From contig NZ_FOJN01000004.1 of the NCBI RefSeq assembly GCF_900111805.1, positions 246,727 through 310,726 of the forward strand: a stretch of 64,000 nt of DNA. Reading direction: 5' to 3'. The position numbers and the translations under genes are program-made. The notes beneath the pieces were generated by a model. The model did not search any database and was not told the DNA's origin. It saw nothing but the letters and a program-made list of their open reading frames with translations. Below are positions 34,400-44,347 of the stretch, in pieces. The first letter of the stretch is position 1, and each line of letters starts with the position of its first letter. Origin of the DNA: Rhodococcoides kroppenstedtii (GTDB lineage Bacteria; Actinomycetota; Actinomycetes; Mycobacteriales; Mycobacteriaceae).

Positions 34400-35419
34400 A
34401 TGTCCACGGAGAAGAAATCCGTCGTCCGGGCCGTTCCCGTGCTGGCGGGCGCCCTCGTGATCGGTGGCGTCCTGCTCCGCCGCCGACGCTCGTCGCCGCC
34501 ACCGTCCGCGCGGCTCGCGGACACCGACGTGCTGCTGCGGGCGCCCGACGTCGCACCGCGCACGGTCGACGTCGTCACGGACGACGGTGCCCGGCTCCGC
34601 GTTCTCGAGTACGGCGATCCCGATGCCACCCCGATCGTCCTCAGCCACGGGTGGACGTGCTCGGCCGACTTCTGGGCGCCGCAGATCAACGACCTCGCCG
34701 ACAAGTTCCGCGTCGTCGTCTACGACCAGCGCGGCCACGGCCGCAGCGAGGTCGGGACGCGTCCACTGGACCCCGACGTCCTCGGCGACGACCTCGCCGC
34801 CGTGCTCGCCGCCACCGTGCGCCCGGGTGCACCCGCCGTGATCGCCGGACACAGCATGGGCGGCATGTCGGTGATGTCCTGGGCATCCCGATACCCCACC
34901 CAGGTACGCGAGCGGGCCAAGGGAATCCTGTTGGCGGACACGGCGAGCGACTCGCTGGTCCGCGAGACGACCGTCATTCCGTTGCCGCCCGGCGTACCGC
35001 AGGTGCCGGCCCGTCTCGCGGCGTCGGTGCTGGGATCGGCCCTGCCGTTGCCGGCGACGCGGCTGTCGACGCGAGCGCTGCGTTACGCCACGATGGGCGC
35101 CCGATCCACCCCGGCGCAGGTGGCGTTCTGCGAACGCGTCGTCCGGGAGTGTGCCCCGCGCACCCGCGGGATGTGGGGAGCCGTCCTCGGCACCGTCGAC
35201 ATCGCGGACGCGGTGACCAACATCGACGTGCCCACCGTCGTGGTGGTGGGAACCGAGGACCGCCTGACGCCGCCGATCCAGTCCCGTCGTCTAGCAGAGA
35301 AGCTCGACCGCGCGAACGTGCTCGACGAGCTCATCGAACTGCCCGGCGTCGGCCACATGGCGTCGGTCGAGGCGATCGCGGAATTCGACGCCGCCCTGGT
35401 CCGGTTGGCCGACCGCTAG
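34400..35419 (+). CDS. Alpha/beta hydrolase
   Basis: A 339-residue hydrolase with an N-terminal hydrophobic anchor (about residues 10-24) and an alpha/beta core. The oxyanion region is [12 protein letters not shown], the nucleophile elbow AGHSMGGMS carries Ser near residue 155, and the catalytic His lies in [11 protein letters not shown] near 315. The motif TAGGGT ends 7 nt before the ATG, suggesting a leaderless start. Its 3' end overlaps purU by 4 bp (convergent). Resembles lipases, esterases or epoxide hydrolases; the substrate is unknown. Confidence 0.87.
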   Translation: MSTEKKSVVRAVPVLAGALVIGGVLLRRRRSSPPPSARLADTDVLLRAPDVAPRTVDVVTDDGARLRVLEYGDPDATPIVLSHGWTCSADFWAPQINDLADKFRVVVYDQRGHGRSEVGTRPLDPDVLGDDLAAVLAATVRPGAPAVIAGHSMGGMSVMSWASRYPTQVRERAKGILLADTASDSLVRETTVIPLPPGVPQVPARLAASVLGSALPLPATRLSTRALRYATMGARSTPAQVAFCERVVRECAPRTRGMWGAVLGTVDIADAVTNIDVPTVVVVGTEDRLTPPIQSRRLAEKLDRANVLDELIELPGVGHMASVEAIAEFDAALVRLADR

Positions 35420-36288
35420 CTGAACACCACCGTCTTGCGGCCGTGCACCAGGACGCGGTCCTCGAGGTGCCAGCGCAGTCCGCGCGCGAGGACCAGTTTC
35501 TCGATGTCGCGGCCCTGACGGACCATGTCCGACACCGCGTCGGCATGGTCGACGCGGATGACGTCCTGCTCGACGATCGGACCCGCGTCGAGTTCCGCCG
35601 TCACGTAGTGGCAGGTGGCGCCGATGAGCTTGACTCCGCGCGCGAACGCCTGGTGGTAGGGCCGCGCGCCGACGAACGACGGCAAGAAGCTGTGGTGGAT
35701 GTTCAGGGCTCGACCCGCCCAGTGGTCGCACAGGTCCTCGGGCAGCACCTGCATGAACCGCGCGAGCACCACGGCGTCGGGATCGTAGGAGTCGACCAAC
35801 TCCCGCAGCTGGGCGAACGACGGCCCACGCTCGGCCGGGTCGGACGGGAACGGCACGTGATGGAACGGGGTCCCGTGCGCCCGGGTGACCGCCTCGAGGT
35901 CGGGGTGGTTGCCGATCACGGCGTCGATGGTGGCCGGCAGCTCGCCGCCGGCCGCGCGGCCGAGCAGATCGTGGAGGCAATGTCCCTCCTTGCTCACCAG
36001 CAGGACCACGCGCTTGCGGATCGACGAGTCGTGCACGGCCCATTCGGTGTCCGGCCCGATCTCCGCCGCCACGGTGGCGAAGCGCTCCCGGAGCTCGTCG
36101 ACCCCGATGTCGATCGACGCGGCGTCCACGGCCTGACGGGTGAAGAACCAGCCGCTGTCGGCGTCGGCGTGATACGCCGCCTCGACGATGGATCCGCCCA
36201 GGTCGGCGAGGAACGTCGCGATGCGCGCGACGATGCCCGTGCGGTCGGGACAGCCGAGGGTGACGACGTAGCGGGAGGCGTGCGACAT
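35416..36288 (-). CDS. purU: Formyltetrahydrofolate deformylase
   Basis: A 290-residue enzyme releasing formate from 10-formyl-THF for one-carbon balance and purine synthesis. It has an N-terminal ACT domain (about residues 5-85, [20 protein letters not shown]) and a C-terminal formyltransferase-fold domain with catalytic Asn-x-His in [12 protein letters not shown] and Asp in [13 protein letters not shown]. The open frame runs on through deoC antisense, but homology begins at the ATG at 36288. It is divergent from deoC with a 54-bp gap. Confidence 0.95.
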   Translation of the reverse strand: MSHASRYVVTLGCPDRTGIVARIATFLADLGGSIVEAAYHADADSGWFFTRQAVDAASIDIGVDELRERFATVAAEIGPDTEWAVHDSSIRKRVVLLVSKEGHCLHDLLGRAAGGELPATIDAVIGNHPDLEAVTRAHGTPFHHVPFPSDPAERGPSFAQLRELVDSYDPDAVVLARFMQVLPEDLCDHWAGRALNIHHSFLPSFVGARPYHQAFARGVKLIGATCHYVTAELDAGPIVEQDVIRVDHADAVSDMVRQGRDIEKLVLARGLRWHLEDRVLVHGRKTVVFS

Positions 36289-36342
36289 GCCCGACAGTCT
36301 TTCACCGAGCGCGGAGCTGGTTCGCACCGGTCGCATGCGAGC

Positions 36343-37032
36343 ATGGCCACCATGGAGCTCACCCGCGACGCCGTTGCCCGACTGGTCGATCACACCCTCC
36401 TCAAGCCCGAGGCCACCGACGCCGACGTGCGGGAGCTGGTCACCGAGGCCACCGAGCTCGGCGTGCTGGCGGTGTGTGTGTCGCCGTCGATGCTGCCGCT
36501 GCGGAACACCGGTGACCTGGTGGTCGCCGTCGTCGCGGGCTTTCCGTCTGGTAAGCACCACTCGTTGATCAAGGGCTCCGAGGCCCGCCTGGCGGTGCAG
36601 CAGGGTGCCGCCGAGGTCGACATGGTCATCGACGTCGGCGCCGCCGTCGCGGGGGACTTCAACGCCGTGCTGGCCGACGTGATCACCGTGCGCGAGGCCA
36701 TGGGCGACACCGCCGTCCTCAAGGTCATCATCGAGTCCGCCGCGTTGCTCGCGTCGCCGCAGGGCGAGACCGCCGTGGTCGAGTGTTGCCGGGCCGCCGA
36801 GCGCGGCGGTGCGAACTTCGTCAAGACGTCCACCGGCTTCCATCCCGCCGGCGGGGCGTCGGTCCGGGCGGTCGAGCTCATGGCCGAGACCGTCGGGGGA
36901 CGCCTGGGCGTCAAGGCGTCCGGTGGCATCCGCGACGCCGACACCGCGCACGCCATGATCGAGGCCGGCGCGACCCGCCTCGGGCTCTCGGGCACCCGCG
37001 CGGTGCTGGACGGATTCCCCGTCAGCAGCTGA
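36343..37032 (+). CDS. deoC: Deoxyribose-phosphate aldolase
   Basis: A class I aldolase (229 residues from this start) that cleaves 2-deoxyribose-5-phosphate to glyceraldehyde-3-phosphate and acetaldehyde. The proton-relay and Schiff-base lysines are in [10 protein letters not shown] (near residue 130) and GVKASGGIR (near 195). VDHTLLKPE and VKTSTGFHP are typical. Either the ATG at 36343 or that at 36352 may be used. The gene position after hbhA matches mycobacteria. Its end overlaps the DUF2993 gene by 11 bp. Confidence 0.94.
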   Translation: MATMELTRDAVARLVDHTLLKPEATDADVRELVTEATELGVLAVCVSPSMLPLRNTGDLVVAVVAGFPSGKHHSLIKGSEARLAVQQGAAEVDMVIDVGAAVAGDFNAVLADVITVREAMGDTAVLKVIIESAALLASPQGETAVVECCRAAERGGANFVKTSTGFHPAGGASVRAVELMAETVGGRLGVKASGGIRDADTAHAMIEAGATRLGLSGTRAVLDGFPVSS

Positions 37033-37762
37033 GAGCCTGCTCGCCGCTGTCCGCCTGCGCCGGAGGGATCTGGTACTGCCCGCCGGAGAGGGTCAGCTCG
37101 ATCCCGGTGTCGGTGACGGTCAGGGTGTCCGGCGTCATGCCCAGCGGGAACGTGGTCAGGCTGTCGGTGAGGATGCCGACGACGCTGTCCGCCAGATCCG
37201 TCGGGATGCCGATGCCGAGGATCGACGCGTCCGTGGTGCGGACGTCGATGGTGTCGCCGGACACGGTGGGTGCGACGGTCAACGCCGCCAGGCCGCCGAC
37301 GATGTCGAAGCGGAGCGTCCCGGCGCCGGGGTCCGCGGTGACGCCCGAGACCACGGAGCCGATGCCCTGCTGCTGCAGCGTCGCCAGGATGCCGTCGGTG
37401 GACCAGACGACGTCCGCGGTCGAGGACCCGATGGTGCCGCCGGACGTCTCCGACGTCTCGAGGTCGACGTCGTTCACGGTCGCGCGCACCTGCATGTCCT
37501 GTGCCGGTCCGAAGCGGGAGTCGTCGCTCGAGATGTCGACGGACGAGAACGACTTCGTGACCAGGGACAGCAACACGGGTTGCCAACCGAGGTCGACGTC
37601 GACCTTGGACCCCAGGTCGTTCTGGAACTGTGTGGCCAGGCACTGGCTCACGCGGTTACGGGCGTACACCTCACCGCCGATCAGCGCGGCGACCAAGGCG
37701 ATCACCACCACGGCGGCGACGAGAGGGAGCCGGGAGCGTCGCCGGGGAGCGGAAGTCGTCAT
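37022..37762 (-). CDS. DUF2993 (LmeA-like) membrane-anchored protein
   Basis: A 246-residue protein with one N-terminal membrane anchor (about residues 12-34) and an extracellular DUF2993 domain, the family of LmeA, a phospholipid-binding factor in mycobacterial lipoglycan maturation. The domain shows typical beta-rich repeats ([33 protein letters not shown]). The stop overlaps deoC by 11 bp. I start at the ATG at 37762; an ATG three codons further upstream is possible. Likely cell-envelope function by family. Confidence 0.82.
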   Translation of the reverse strand: MTTSAPRRRSRLPLVAAVVVIALVAALIGGEVYARNRVSQCLATQFQNDLGSKVDVDLGWQPVLLSLVTKSFSSVDISSDDSRFGPAQDMQVRATVNDVDLETSETSGGTIGSSTADVVWSTDGILATLQQQGIGSVVSGVTADPGAGTLRFDIVGGLAALTVAPTVSGDTIDVRTTDASILGIGIPTDLADSVVGILTDSLTTFPLGMTPDTLTVTDTGIELTLSGGQYQIPPAQADSGEQALSC

Positions 37763-37877
37763 GCAGACCATTGTGCGGGACGTTGGTGTGGCAACTCTGA
37801 GGACGGGATGGGTGACACGACCACACGTGAGGCGCCCCGCGCTGTGACAGGCGACACATCGCGGGTAGTCTGTGACC

Positions 37878-38453
37878 ATGTCCGGAGACGACGTGGTGGA
37901 GCGGCTCGACTGCCTCGTGACGGAGCAGGACGGGTTCTTCACCCGCGCCCAGGCGCTCGACGCCGGGTACCGCTCGGCCGACATCGCCACCCGCGTGAGC
38001 GAGGGGTCCTGGACGGTGGTCGAGGCGGACCTGCTGCGCGTGGCGGACTGGCCGCGGCACGCGTTCGAGGAATTCTCCAAGTGGTGTGCCTGGCTCGGTG
38101 CGTCGGCGGTCATCTCGCACCAGAGCGCGTCCGAACTGCACGGCATGGGCAGCCTGCATCCGCAGTTCGTCCACGTCCGGGTCGCGGGCACCGCCGGTCC
38201 GCACGATCAGCGGCTCGCTCTGCACCGCGGTCGGCTCGTCGGTGACGACATCGAGTTCACCGGCACCTTCCGGATGACCACCCCCACCCGCACGGTGCTC
38301 GACCTTGCCGCCGGCGGCATCTCCCAGTTCACCCTCGACGAGGTGGTGGCCGACGGGTTGATGCTCGGCCGGCTCGACCCCACCACCCTGCGCAGACGCG
38401 CGGACGAGGCCGGGGACCGCGTGCGGGATCGGGTGGAGGCGTCCCTGCGCTGA
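37878..38453 (+). CDS. AbiEi-like antitoxin-fold protein (orphan)
   Basis: A 191-residue protein resembling type IV AbiEi antitoxins. It has an N-terminal winged-helix-like domain (EQDGFFTRAQALDAGYRSAD, residues about 15-35) followed by the AbiEi C-terminal region (SHQSASELHGMG, TPTRTVLDLAAGG). No AbiEii nucleotidyltransferase toxin is adjacent on either side, so it is an orphan and probably a DNA-binding or housekeeping relative. TAGTCT 6 nt before the ATG indicates a leaderless mRNA. A GTG two codons upstream is an alternative. Confidence 0.75.
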   Translation: MSGDDVVERLDCLVTEQDGFFTRAQALDAGYRSADIATRVSEGSWTVVEADLLRVADWPRHAFEEFSKWCAWLGASAVISHQSASELHGMGSLHPQFVHVRVAGTAGPHDQRLALHRGRLVGDDIEFTGTFRMTTPTRTVLDLAAGGISQFTLDEVVADGLMLGRLDPTTLRRRADEAGDRVRDRVEASLR

Positions 38454-38469
38454 GGCGTCGACGGGGGAC

Positions 38470-39252
38470 CTACGCCGGTGCCACCGCCGACCAGGGCAGT
38501 TCGAGCACGTTGTCCCGCAGCCGCCGGCGGAACGGCCGCAGCGGCATGCCCTGCTGAGCCAGCAGATCGGCCGCGTGGCGCCAGCGCACCCGCGGACCGT
38601 AGACGGCGAGAGGGGCCGCGACGTCCCACGCGCGATCGGCCCGCAGGAGGACGTCGTGGATGCGCTCGCCGGGCACGTTGCGGTGGATCAACGCCTTGGG
38701 CAGCCGCTCCGCGATGTCGGAGGGGCGGGGCAGATCGAACGGGTCCCACGCCAGGGTGAGTGACCGCGGACCGTCCGCGCCGACGGTGACCCACGCGGCG
38801 CGTCGGCCGAGCTCGTCGCAGGTGCCGTCGATCAGGAGCCCGCCCTCCGCGAGTGACGACGTCACCCGCGCCCACGCACCCGACACCGCGTCCTCCGGGT
38901 ACTGCCGCAGCACGTTGAAGGCGCGGACCAGGTGTGGACGCAATCCCGCGAGCTCGAACCCTCCGTGCCGAAAGCGCACACCGTCACGGTCCGGCACCAC
39001 CCGGCCGGGATCGATTTCCAGGCCGACGACGGCGACGTCCGGACGGACGGTGCGGAGCCGCTGCGCGAGTTCCACCGTGGTGACCGGGCTGGCGCCGTAG
39101 CCGAGGTCGACCACCAAGGGGTGCGCAGGCGCGCGGAGCACAGCTCGCACGGTCGGGTGGTGGACCAGGCGACGGTCGCTCCGTCTCAGCCGGTTGATGT
39201 TGGTGGTGCCACGGGTGACGACACCCTGCGGACCGGACCCGGCGCCGGGCAC
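38470..39252 (-). CDS. SAM-dependent methyltransferase-like protein
   Basis: A 260-residue class I methyltransferase-fold protein: motif I is VVDLGYGASPVTTVELA near residues 46-62, the ribose-acidic position is VVGLEIDPGRV near 75-85, followed by FNVLRQYPED. A substrate family is not evident. It begins with a GTG 3 bp after the stop of the DUF2505 gene, so the two are probably co-transcribed. It converges with the AbiEi-like gene 16 bp away. Confidence 0.75.
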   Translation of the reverse strand: MPGAGSGPQGVVTRGTTNINRLRRSDRRLVHHPTVRAVLRAPAHPLVVDLGYGASPVTTVELAQRLRTVRPDVAVVGLEIDPGRVVPDRDGVRFRHGGFELAGLRPHLVRAFNVLRQYPEDAVSGAWARVTSSLAEGGLLIDGTCDELGRRAAWVTVGADGPRSLTLAWDPFDLPRPSDIAERLPKALIHRNVPGERIHDVLLRADRAWDVAAPLAVYGPRVRWRHAADLLAQQGMPLRPFRRRLRDNVLELPWSAVAPA

Positions 39253-39255
39253 GGG

Positions 39256-39759
39256 TCAGGCGTTCTTCTTCAGCCAGTCGTGCGTGACCTCGGCTTCACC
39301 GCTCCACAGGTCGCGCAGGTTGACCAGCATGAGCTGCTCGAGCTTGCCGCCGACGAACGGGATGTAGACCTTCGCCTCGCTGGTGGTGCGCAGAGTCGAT
39401 CCGGTCTCCGTGGCGAACAGCTCGGTGACGCCGGTGAGCGACCCCGGCCCGGCGGGAATCGACGCGTCGTACTTGCCCGAGGTGGTCTCGCCGTACGCAT
39501 CGTGATGGATGTTGCGCGTGATGACCATGTCCTTCTTCATCACCGTCTGCGCGATGTCCGGCAGCGTGTGGCGCGGAATGATGTGGCGCATCGTCACGTC
39601 GATGCCGGCATCCGACACCGTGAACGACGTCATCTCGTTCTCGGAGTACTTGCGCAACTCCTCGACGATCGCGTCCCAGTAGCTCTGCGACGTCAGCGCC
39701 CCGTACACCTGCTCGGTGGTGAACGGGAGACGTGCGGAGTAGTTCATGCGTCGTGCCAT
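39256..39759 (-). CDS. DUF2505 family protein, copy 1
   Basis: A 167-residue SRPBCC/START-like protein of the DUF2505 family common in actinobacteria, with features such as YSARLPFTTEQVYGALTSQS and IPFVGGKLEQLMLVNL. These folds often bind hydrophobic ligands, but no ligand is known here. The ATG at 39759 is 8 nt after a TAGCCT hexamer. It is followed at 3 bp by the methyltransferase gene, and a paralogue lies 112 bp upstream. Confidence 0.85.
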   Translation of the reverse strand: MARRMNYSARLPFTTEQVYGALTSQSYWDAIVEELRKYSENEMTSFTVSDAGIDVTMRHIIPRHTLPDIAQTVMKKDMVITRNIHHDAYGETTSGKYDASIPAGPGSLTGVTELFATETGSTLRTTSEAKVYIPFVGGKLEQLMLVNLRDLWSGEAEVTHDWLKKNA

Positions 39760-39871
39760 GAGCGGCAAGGCTACCGGTGGCCTCGAGGCGCGGGAAATCT
39801 GCGCTGGTCATCCGGCTTTCCGGTGGGTGCATGGGGTCCGTCACGAAGCCGGGCCGAGACAGCCCGACCGA

Positions 39872-40390
39872 TCAGGTGTGCTCGGGAGCCCAGGTGTCGG
39901 TGAATTCCTGCTCGGCGTCGATGAGGGCGAGGATGTGCTCGATCACCGCGGACTCGATCTTCCCGCCGATGAGCGGGACCTTGACTTCTGCGGCGCCCGT
40001 CGCGGTCATCGTGCAACCCGATCCCGTCGACCGAAGAGTCAGCGTGCCCGTGATGGTGGCCGGGGCGCCCTCGACCTTCGCCTCGAAGCGCCCGGCCGAG
40101 CCCTGCGCGTCCAGCGACCCCCAGGACTCGACGCGGCGAATCACCAAGTCGCCGGACCGAATGCTGGTGAGCGCGCTGGGGAGGAACTCCTCGGCGATGG
40201 CCTGCGTCATCGCCGCCCGCACCGTGCGCGTGTCCGGGGTGTCGCCTTGCACGACCACCTCGTCGAGCGTCGCCTTGGGCCCACCGATCGCATCAAGCCG
40301 GGCCTGCCAGTACCCCTCGGTGGTCAGCGCGGCGTGCACCTGCGCTGCGGAGAGCGTGGACGGGACGGTGTGGTCGAACTTGCGTGGCAT
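39872..40390 (-). CDS. DUF2505 family protein, copy 2
   Basis: A 172-residue paralogue of the neighbouring DUF2505 protein with the same architecture (FDHTVPSTLSAAQVHAALTT at the N-terminus, VPLIGGKIESAVIEHI near the C-terminus). The two are clearly diverged, so the duplication is old. A TAATCT hexamer ends 6 nt before the ATG, indicating its own leaderless promoter. It sits between namH and copy 1. Confidence 0.85.
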   Translation of the reverse strand: MPRKFDHTVPSTLSAAQVHAALTTEGYWQARLDAIGGPKATLDEVVVQGDTPDTRTVRAAMTQAIAEEFLPSALTSIRSGDLVIRRVESWGSLDAQGSAGRFEAKVEGAPATITGTLTLRSTGSGCTMTATGAAEVKVPLIGGKIESAVIEHILALIDAEQEFTDTWAPEHT

Positions 40391-40424
40391 TCGGTGAGAT
40401 TAGCGCGTCGAACGGCCGTGCGGA

Positions 40425-41975
40425 TCAGACCTTCTGCGACCGCAGCTCGTGGCCCTTGGAGGTCAGGCATTTGCCGGTCTCGAGGTTCCAGTCCCACCCG
40501 TGCAGATTGCACGTGAGCGTCTTCCCCTCGATCACGCCGAACTTGCCCAGATCCGCCTTGAGGTGCGGGCAGCGACGCTGGATCTCCCAGCCGTCCTTGA
40601 CGATGGTGGCCGAGTCGTCGTGGGCCTCGGCGAACCACCCGTCGGCGTAGGCGATGCGCTCGTCGGTGAGGCACTTGAAGAACGTGTAGAGGAACTCGTT
40701 GTAGCCGCCGACGCGCTTGGCCTTGAAGCGGGTGGACAGGAAGATCGAGTTGACCCAGTCCGGCTCGTCGTCGCGCACGACCGTGCGCACCAGTTCGGCG
40801 GGAATCTCGAAGGAGTAGCGGAACTTCTCGTTCTGGATCGGCTCGCGCACGATCCGCTTGGGGAAGTCGAGCACGACGGTCTCGCCGCCCAGAGCCAGCT
40901 CCACCGGGTAGCCGATGCCGTCGCAGATCTGGTCGGTCTGGGCCATGATCGGCTCGAACAGCTCGCGCAACGGGCCGAGCAGCGGCTCGCCATCGGCGGG
41001 CGCCCACGCGGCCTTCTCGGCAGCGATCACGTCGGCCTGACGCTGCGCGTACGCCTCGATGTAGTCGGCCTTGCCGGTGGTGAAGATGGCCTCCACCTCA
41101 TCGGTGGGCAGCGGGTGGACCAGCTCGTTCAGCTCGGACCCCGTGAAGTCGGCGGTGGTCCCGGGCATCATCAACAGACCCTTGTCGTGGCCGTGCTTGC
41201 GCATCTGATCGAGGAAGACCATCTGGTCCGGGAAGATGTTGGCCGGGTCGTCGTAGACGTCGTTGAGGCCGCGCAGCTCGTCGTCGAGGAAGCAGGGCGG
41301 GCCGGCGGACGGGATGACCCAGGTGGCGCCGACCTGCTCGATGTACTGCCGACACCGGTCCATCTGCCGCTGCCGCTTCTGTGTGCCGAAGGCGTCCTTG
41401 GCGCGCTGCGGCATGTCGTAGACCATCGGGTACCAGATGGCCCCGGAGTACTGCAGCATGTGCACGTCGACGTGTCCGAAGGCCTCGGTGATCATGTCCA
41501 GGTCCACCGGACGGGCGTCGTTCATGTTGAACGCGACGGTCTCGCCGTCGCTCACGATCAGGCCGGAGTCGCCGATGGGCCCGTCGGCGGGCGCCCGCAG
41601 CGCCACGATCATGACGTCCAGCTCGCCCTTCGGCCCCGACACCGTCTGCTTCACCGAATCGGTCGTCTCGACGAAGGTGTGGAAACCGAGCTTCTCGAGC
41701 TCGGTCTTCAGATCCGGCACCGGGTAGTCCGGCAGCAGCACCACGGCGTCCTTGTTCACGTGCGCGGCCAGGTGCTTCGGGTCGAAGTGGTCCTTGTGCA
41801 GGTGCGAGACGTAGAGGTAGTCGCAGTTGCCGAGGGTGTCCCAGTCGAGCTGCGAGTTGTCCGGGAACGGGAACCACGAGGTGAAGTAGGCGGGGTTCAC
41901 CCACGGATCGCACAGAATGGTTCCGGCCGTTGTCGTGATGTGGAACCCGGCGTGTCCGACGCTGGTGACCTGCAC
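40425..41975 (-). CDS. namH: UDP-N-acetylmuramic acid hydroxylase
   Basis: A 516-residue protein with an N-terminal metallo-beta-lactamase-like domain (SHLHKDHFD near residue 57) and a C-terminal Rieske [2Fe-2S] domain with ligands Cys-Pro-His and Cys-Asn-Leu-His (QRRCPHL, TCNLHGW, about residues 465-495). It matches mycobacterial NamH (Rv3818, same length from memory), which converts UDP-MurNAc to UDP-MurNGlyc, and resembles CMP-sialic acid hydroxylase. Start is a GTG after GGGAGGATCAC. It is divergent from murB, which produces its substrate. An electron-transfer partner is not encoded nearby. Confidence 0.92.
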   Translation of the reverse strand: MQVTSVGHAGFHITTTAGTILCDPWVNPAYFTSWFPFPDNSQLDWDTLGNCDYLYVSHLHKDHFDPKHLAAHVNKDAVVLLPDYPVPDLKTELEKLGFHTFVETTDSVKQTVSGPKGELDVMIVALRAPADGPIGDSGLIVSDGETVAFNMNDARPVDLDMITEAFGHVDVHMLQYSGAIWYPMVYDMPQRAKDAFGTQKRQRQMDRCRQYIEQVGATWVIPSAGPPCFLDDELRGLNDVYDDPANIFPDQMVFLDQMRKHGHDKGLLMMPGTTADFTGSELNELVHPLPTDEVEAIFTTGKADYIEAYAQRQADVIAAEKAAWAPADGEPLLGPLRELFEPIMAQTDQICDGIGYPVELALGGETVVLDFPKRIVREPIQNEKFRYSFEIPAELVRTVVRDDEPDWVNSIFLSTRFKAKRVGGYNEFLYTFFKCLTDERIAYADGWFAEAHDDSATIVKDGWEIQRRCPHLKADLGKFGVIEGKTLTCNLHGWDWNLETGKCLTSKGHELRSQKV

Positions 41976-42063
41976 GTGATCCTCCCGAAAAGCTGACGCT
42001 GAATCTCCTCCATGGTAGGTGCGACGATGCGATGCTCCGGACCGGCCGGGTACCGTCACACCG

Positions 42064-43125
42064 GTGACCAGCAGTACCGCCCCCCTCGCGACGGGCCCGA
42101 GCACCGGCGATCCCGTGTGCTTCCGCGACCTCACCACCATCCGGGTGGGTGGCCCGATCCGCACTCTCGTCACGGCGACGACGTCCGCCGAGCTGGTGCG
42201 TGCGGTCCGGGAGGCCGACGCCGCGGGCACCCCGATGCTGCTGCTCGGCGGCGGATCGAACCTGTTGGTCGGCGACGAGGGTTTCGACGGCACGGTGGTC
42301 CGGATCGCGACGACGGGCCTCGAGGTCCACGACACCCGCATCCGGGTCGACGCCGGCGTGGAGTGGGACCTGGTGGTTCGAACGGCACTCGACCACGGCC
42401 TCGCCGGTCCCGAAGCGCTGTCCGGCATCCCCGGCACGGCCGGCGGTACCCCGGTGCAGGACGTCGGCGCGTACGGAACGTCGACGTCGGAATGGCTCGA
42501 GACGGTGACGATCCTCGACCGGCAGACCGGCGAGGTCGAGGTCTGGGACAACGCCCGCTGCGGTTTCGGATCGCACCGATCGTCGGCCTTCAAGTACACC
42601 GATCGCTACGTCGTGGTGGATGTCACGTTCCGGTTCCAGCGCAGCGAGATGTCGGCACCGGTGCGGTACGCGGCCCTGGCGGAGCGCCTCGGCGTGCGCA
42701 TCGGCGACAGTGTGTCCGCCCGCGAGGTCCGCGACGCCGTCGTCGCCCTGCGGACCGACCGCGGCATGGTGTGGGACGTCGCCGTCCAGGACTCCTGGAG
42801 CGTCGGATCGTTCTTCCTCAACCCCATCGTCGAGTCCGTTCCCACCGACGCGCTCGGATCGCCCCAGTTCACGGACCCCAAGGGCATCAAGCTCAGTGCC
42901 GCGTGGCTGATCGAGCACGCCGGCTTCCACCGGGGCTACGGCGCGCACTTCGGGCGCGGGACGGCGACGCTGTCCACCCGCCACGTCCTCGCGATCACCA
43001 ATCGGGGCGACGCCACGGCGGCCGACGTCGTGGCTCTCGCCTCGCACGTACGTGCCGGAGTGCGGGAGAAGTACGGGATCACGCTCACGCCGGAATGCCG
43101 GTTGGTGAACTGCTCGCTGGACTGA
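42064..43125 (+). CDS. murB: UDP-N-acetylenolpyruvoylglucosamine reductase
   Basis: A 353-residue FAD enzyme catalysing the second committed step of peptidoglycan precursor synthesis, producing UDP-MurNAc. FAD-binding [34 protein letters not shown] and the catalytic Ser in [11 protein letters not shown] near residue 245 mark a type I MurB. The C-terminal catalytic Glu is in TPECRLVN. The GTG at 42064 lies 7 nt after TACCGT (leaderless), and is preferred to the longer frame from 42019. It is divergent from namH and followed by an L,D-transpeptidase gene. Confidence 0.95.
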   Translation: MTSSTAPLATGPSTGDPVCFRDLTTIRVGGPIRTLVTATTSAELVRAVREADAAGTPMLLLGGGSNLLVGDEGFDGTVVRIATTGLEVHDTRIRVDAGVEWDLVVRTALDHGLAGPEALSGIPGTAGGTPVQDVGAYGTSTSEWLETVTILDRQTGEVEVWDNARCGFGSHRSSAFKYTDRYVVVDVTFRFQRSEMSAPVRYAALAERLGVRIGDSVSAREVRDAVVALRTDRGMVWDVAVQDSWSVGSFFLNPIVESVPTDALGSPQFTDPKGIKLSAAWLIEHAGFHRGYGAHFGRGTATLSTRHVLAITNRGDATAADVVALASHVRAGVREKYGITLTPECRLVNCSLD

Positions 43126-43156
43126 CCGTGTCGTACCCGGCGGTATTCTGGTCCGA

Positions 43157-44341
43157 GTGAACAGGATTCGTTTCGCGGTCGCTCTCGTGATCACGGCGCT
43201 GCTCGCCGTCGTCGCGCTGGTGGCCGGCTGCACCGTGGGGGGCTCGTCGGGCGGCGGCCAGGCGGCCGCCCCGACCACCGGGGCCGCGCCCGTCGCGCAG
43301 GTGACGTACACCCCCGGACCCGATGCGACGGACGTCGCGCCGACGGCGCCGATCTCGGTGTCGGTGACCGGCGGGACCCTGCAGGGCGTCGCCCTCACCA
43401 CCGCCGACGGGCGCGCGGTGACCGGCTCGCTCGATCCGTCGTCCACCGCGTTCACCGTCGGCGAGCCCCTCGGGTACGGCGCGACGTACACCTGGTCCGG
43501 CTCCGCCGTCGGCACCGACGGTAAGACGGTGCCCGTCGAAGGCACGGTGACCACGGTGCAACCGTCGTCGGTCACGTCCGTGTCGACCAACATCGGCGAC
43601 GGCCAGACCGTCGGCGTCGCGGCGCCGATCATCCTCACGTTCGACGACGTCGTCGCCGACAAGGCGGCCGTCGAGAAGGCGATCACGGTGACCACGACGC
43701 CGCCGACGGTCGGATCGTGGGCCTGGCTGCCGGACGAGCAGGGCTCCCGACTGCACTGGCGCCCGCAGAACTACTGGGCGCCCGGCACCGCCGTCCACGT
43801 CGACGCCAAGCTGTACGGCGTGAACTACGGCGACGGCGCCTACGGCGAGTCCGACGTCACGCTCGACTTCTCCATCGGCCGCAACCAGGTGGTGATCGCC
43901 GACGCGACCAGCCACCGCATGCAGGTGGTTCGCGACGGCGAGACCGTCATGGACATCCCGGTGAGCTACGGCCAGGGCAACGAGGACCGCAACGTCACCC
44001 GCAGCGGCATCCACGTGGTCACCGAGAAGTACGAGGACTTCCTGATGTCCAACCCGCCGTACTACGAGAACGTGCGGGAACGCTGGGCCACGCGCATCTC
44101 CAACAACGGCGAGTTCATCCACGCGAACCCGCTGACCACCGGCGTGCAGGGCTCGTCGAACGTCACCAACGGCTGCATCAACCTCTCGACGGAGGACGCG
44201 CAGACGTACTTCCAGATGGCGATGTACGGCGACCCCGTGGAGGTCAGCGGCACGCGGATCGATCTGTCGGCCGCCGACGGCGACATCTACGACTGGGCGG
44301 TGGACTGGGCCACCTGGCAGTCGTGGAGCGCGCTGGCCTGA
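43157..44341 (+). CDS. L,D-transpeptidase lipoprotein (LdtMt5 / LprQ type)
   Basis: A 394-residue exported peptidoglycan cross-linking enzyme. A lipoprotein signal with lipobox LVAGC (Cys25) is followed by Ig-like domains (about 60-235) and a YkuD catalytic domain (about 245-370). The active-site region has His in FIHANP and the nucleophile in VTNGCINLS, where the usual SHGC appears as TNGC (Asn for His). Murein order matches mycobacterial Rv0483 after murB. TATTCT eight nt before the GTG suggests a leaderless mRNA. Confidence 0.9.
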   Translation: MNRIRFAVALVITALLAVVALVAGCTVGGSSGGGQAAAPTTGAAPVAQVTYTPGPDATDVAPTAPISVSVTGGTLQGVALTTADGRAVTGSLDPSSTAFTVGEPLGYGATYTWSGSAVGTDGKTVPVEGTVTTVQPSSVTSVSTNIGDGQTVGVAAPIILTFDDVVADKAAVEKAITVTTTPPTVGSWAWLPDEQGSRLHWRPQNYWAPGTAVHVDAKLYGVNYGDGAYGESDVTLDFSIGRNQVVIADATSHRMQVVRDGETVMDIPVSYGQGNEDRNVTRSGIHVVTEKYEDFLMSNPPYYENVRERWATRISNNGEFIHANPLTTGVQGSSNVTNGCINLSTEDAQTYFQMAMYGDPVEVSGTRIDLSAADGDIYDWAVDWATWQSWSALA

Positions 44342-44347
44342 TCGGTC

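Noticed and set aside
34651..37032. 793-residue ORF containing deoC
   Set aside because: Only the last part is DeoC; the first 560 residues are a shadow of the hydrolase and purU genes.
37853..37868. CRP-like TGTGACAGGCGACACA before the AbiEi-like gene
   Set aside because: The right half is ACACA, not TCACA; too weak to call.
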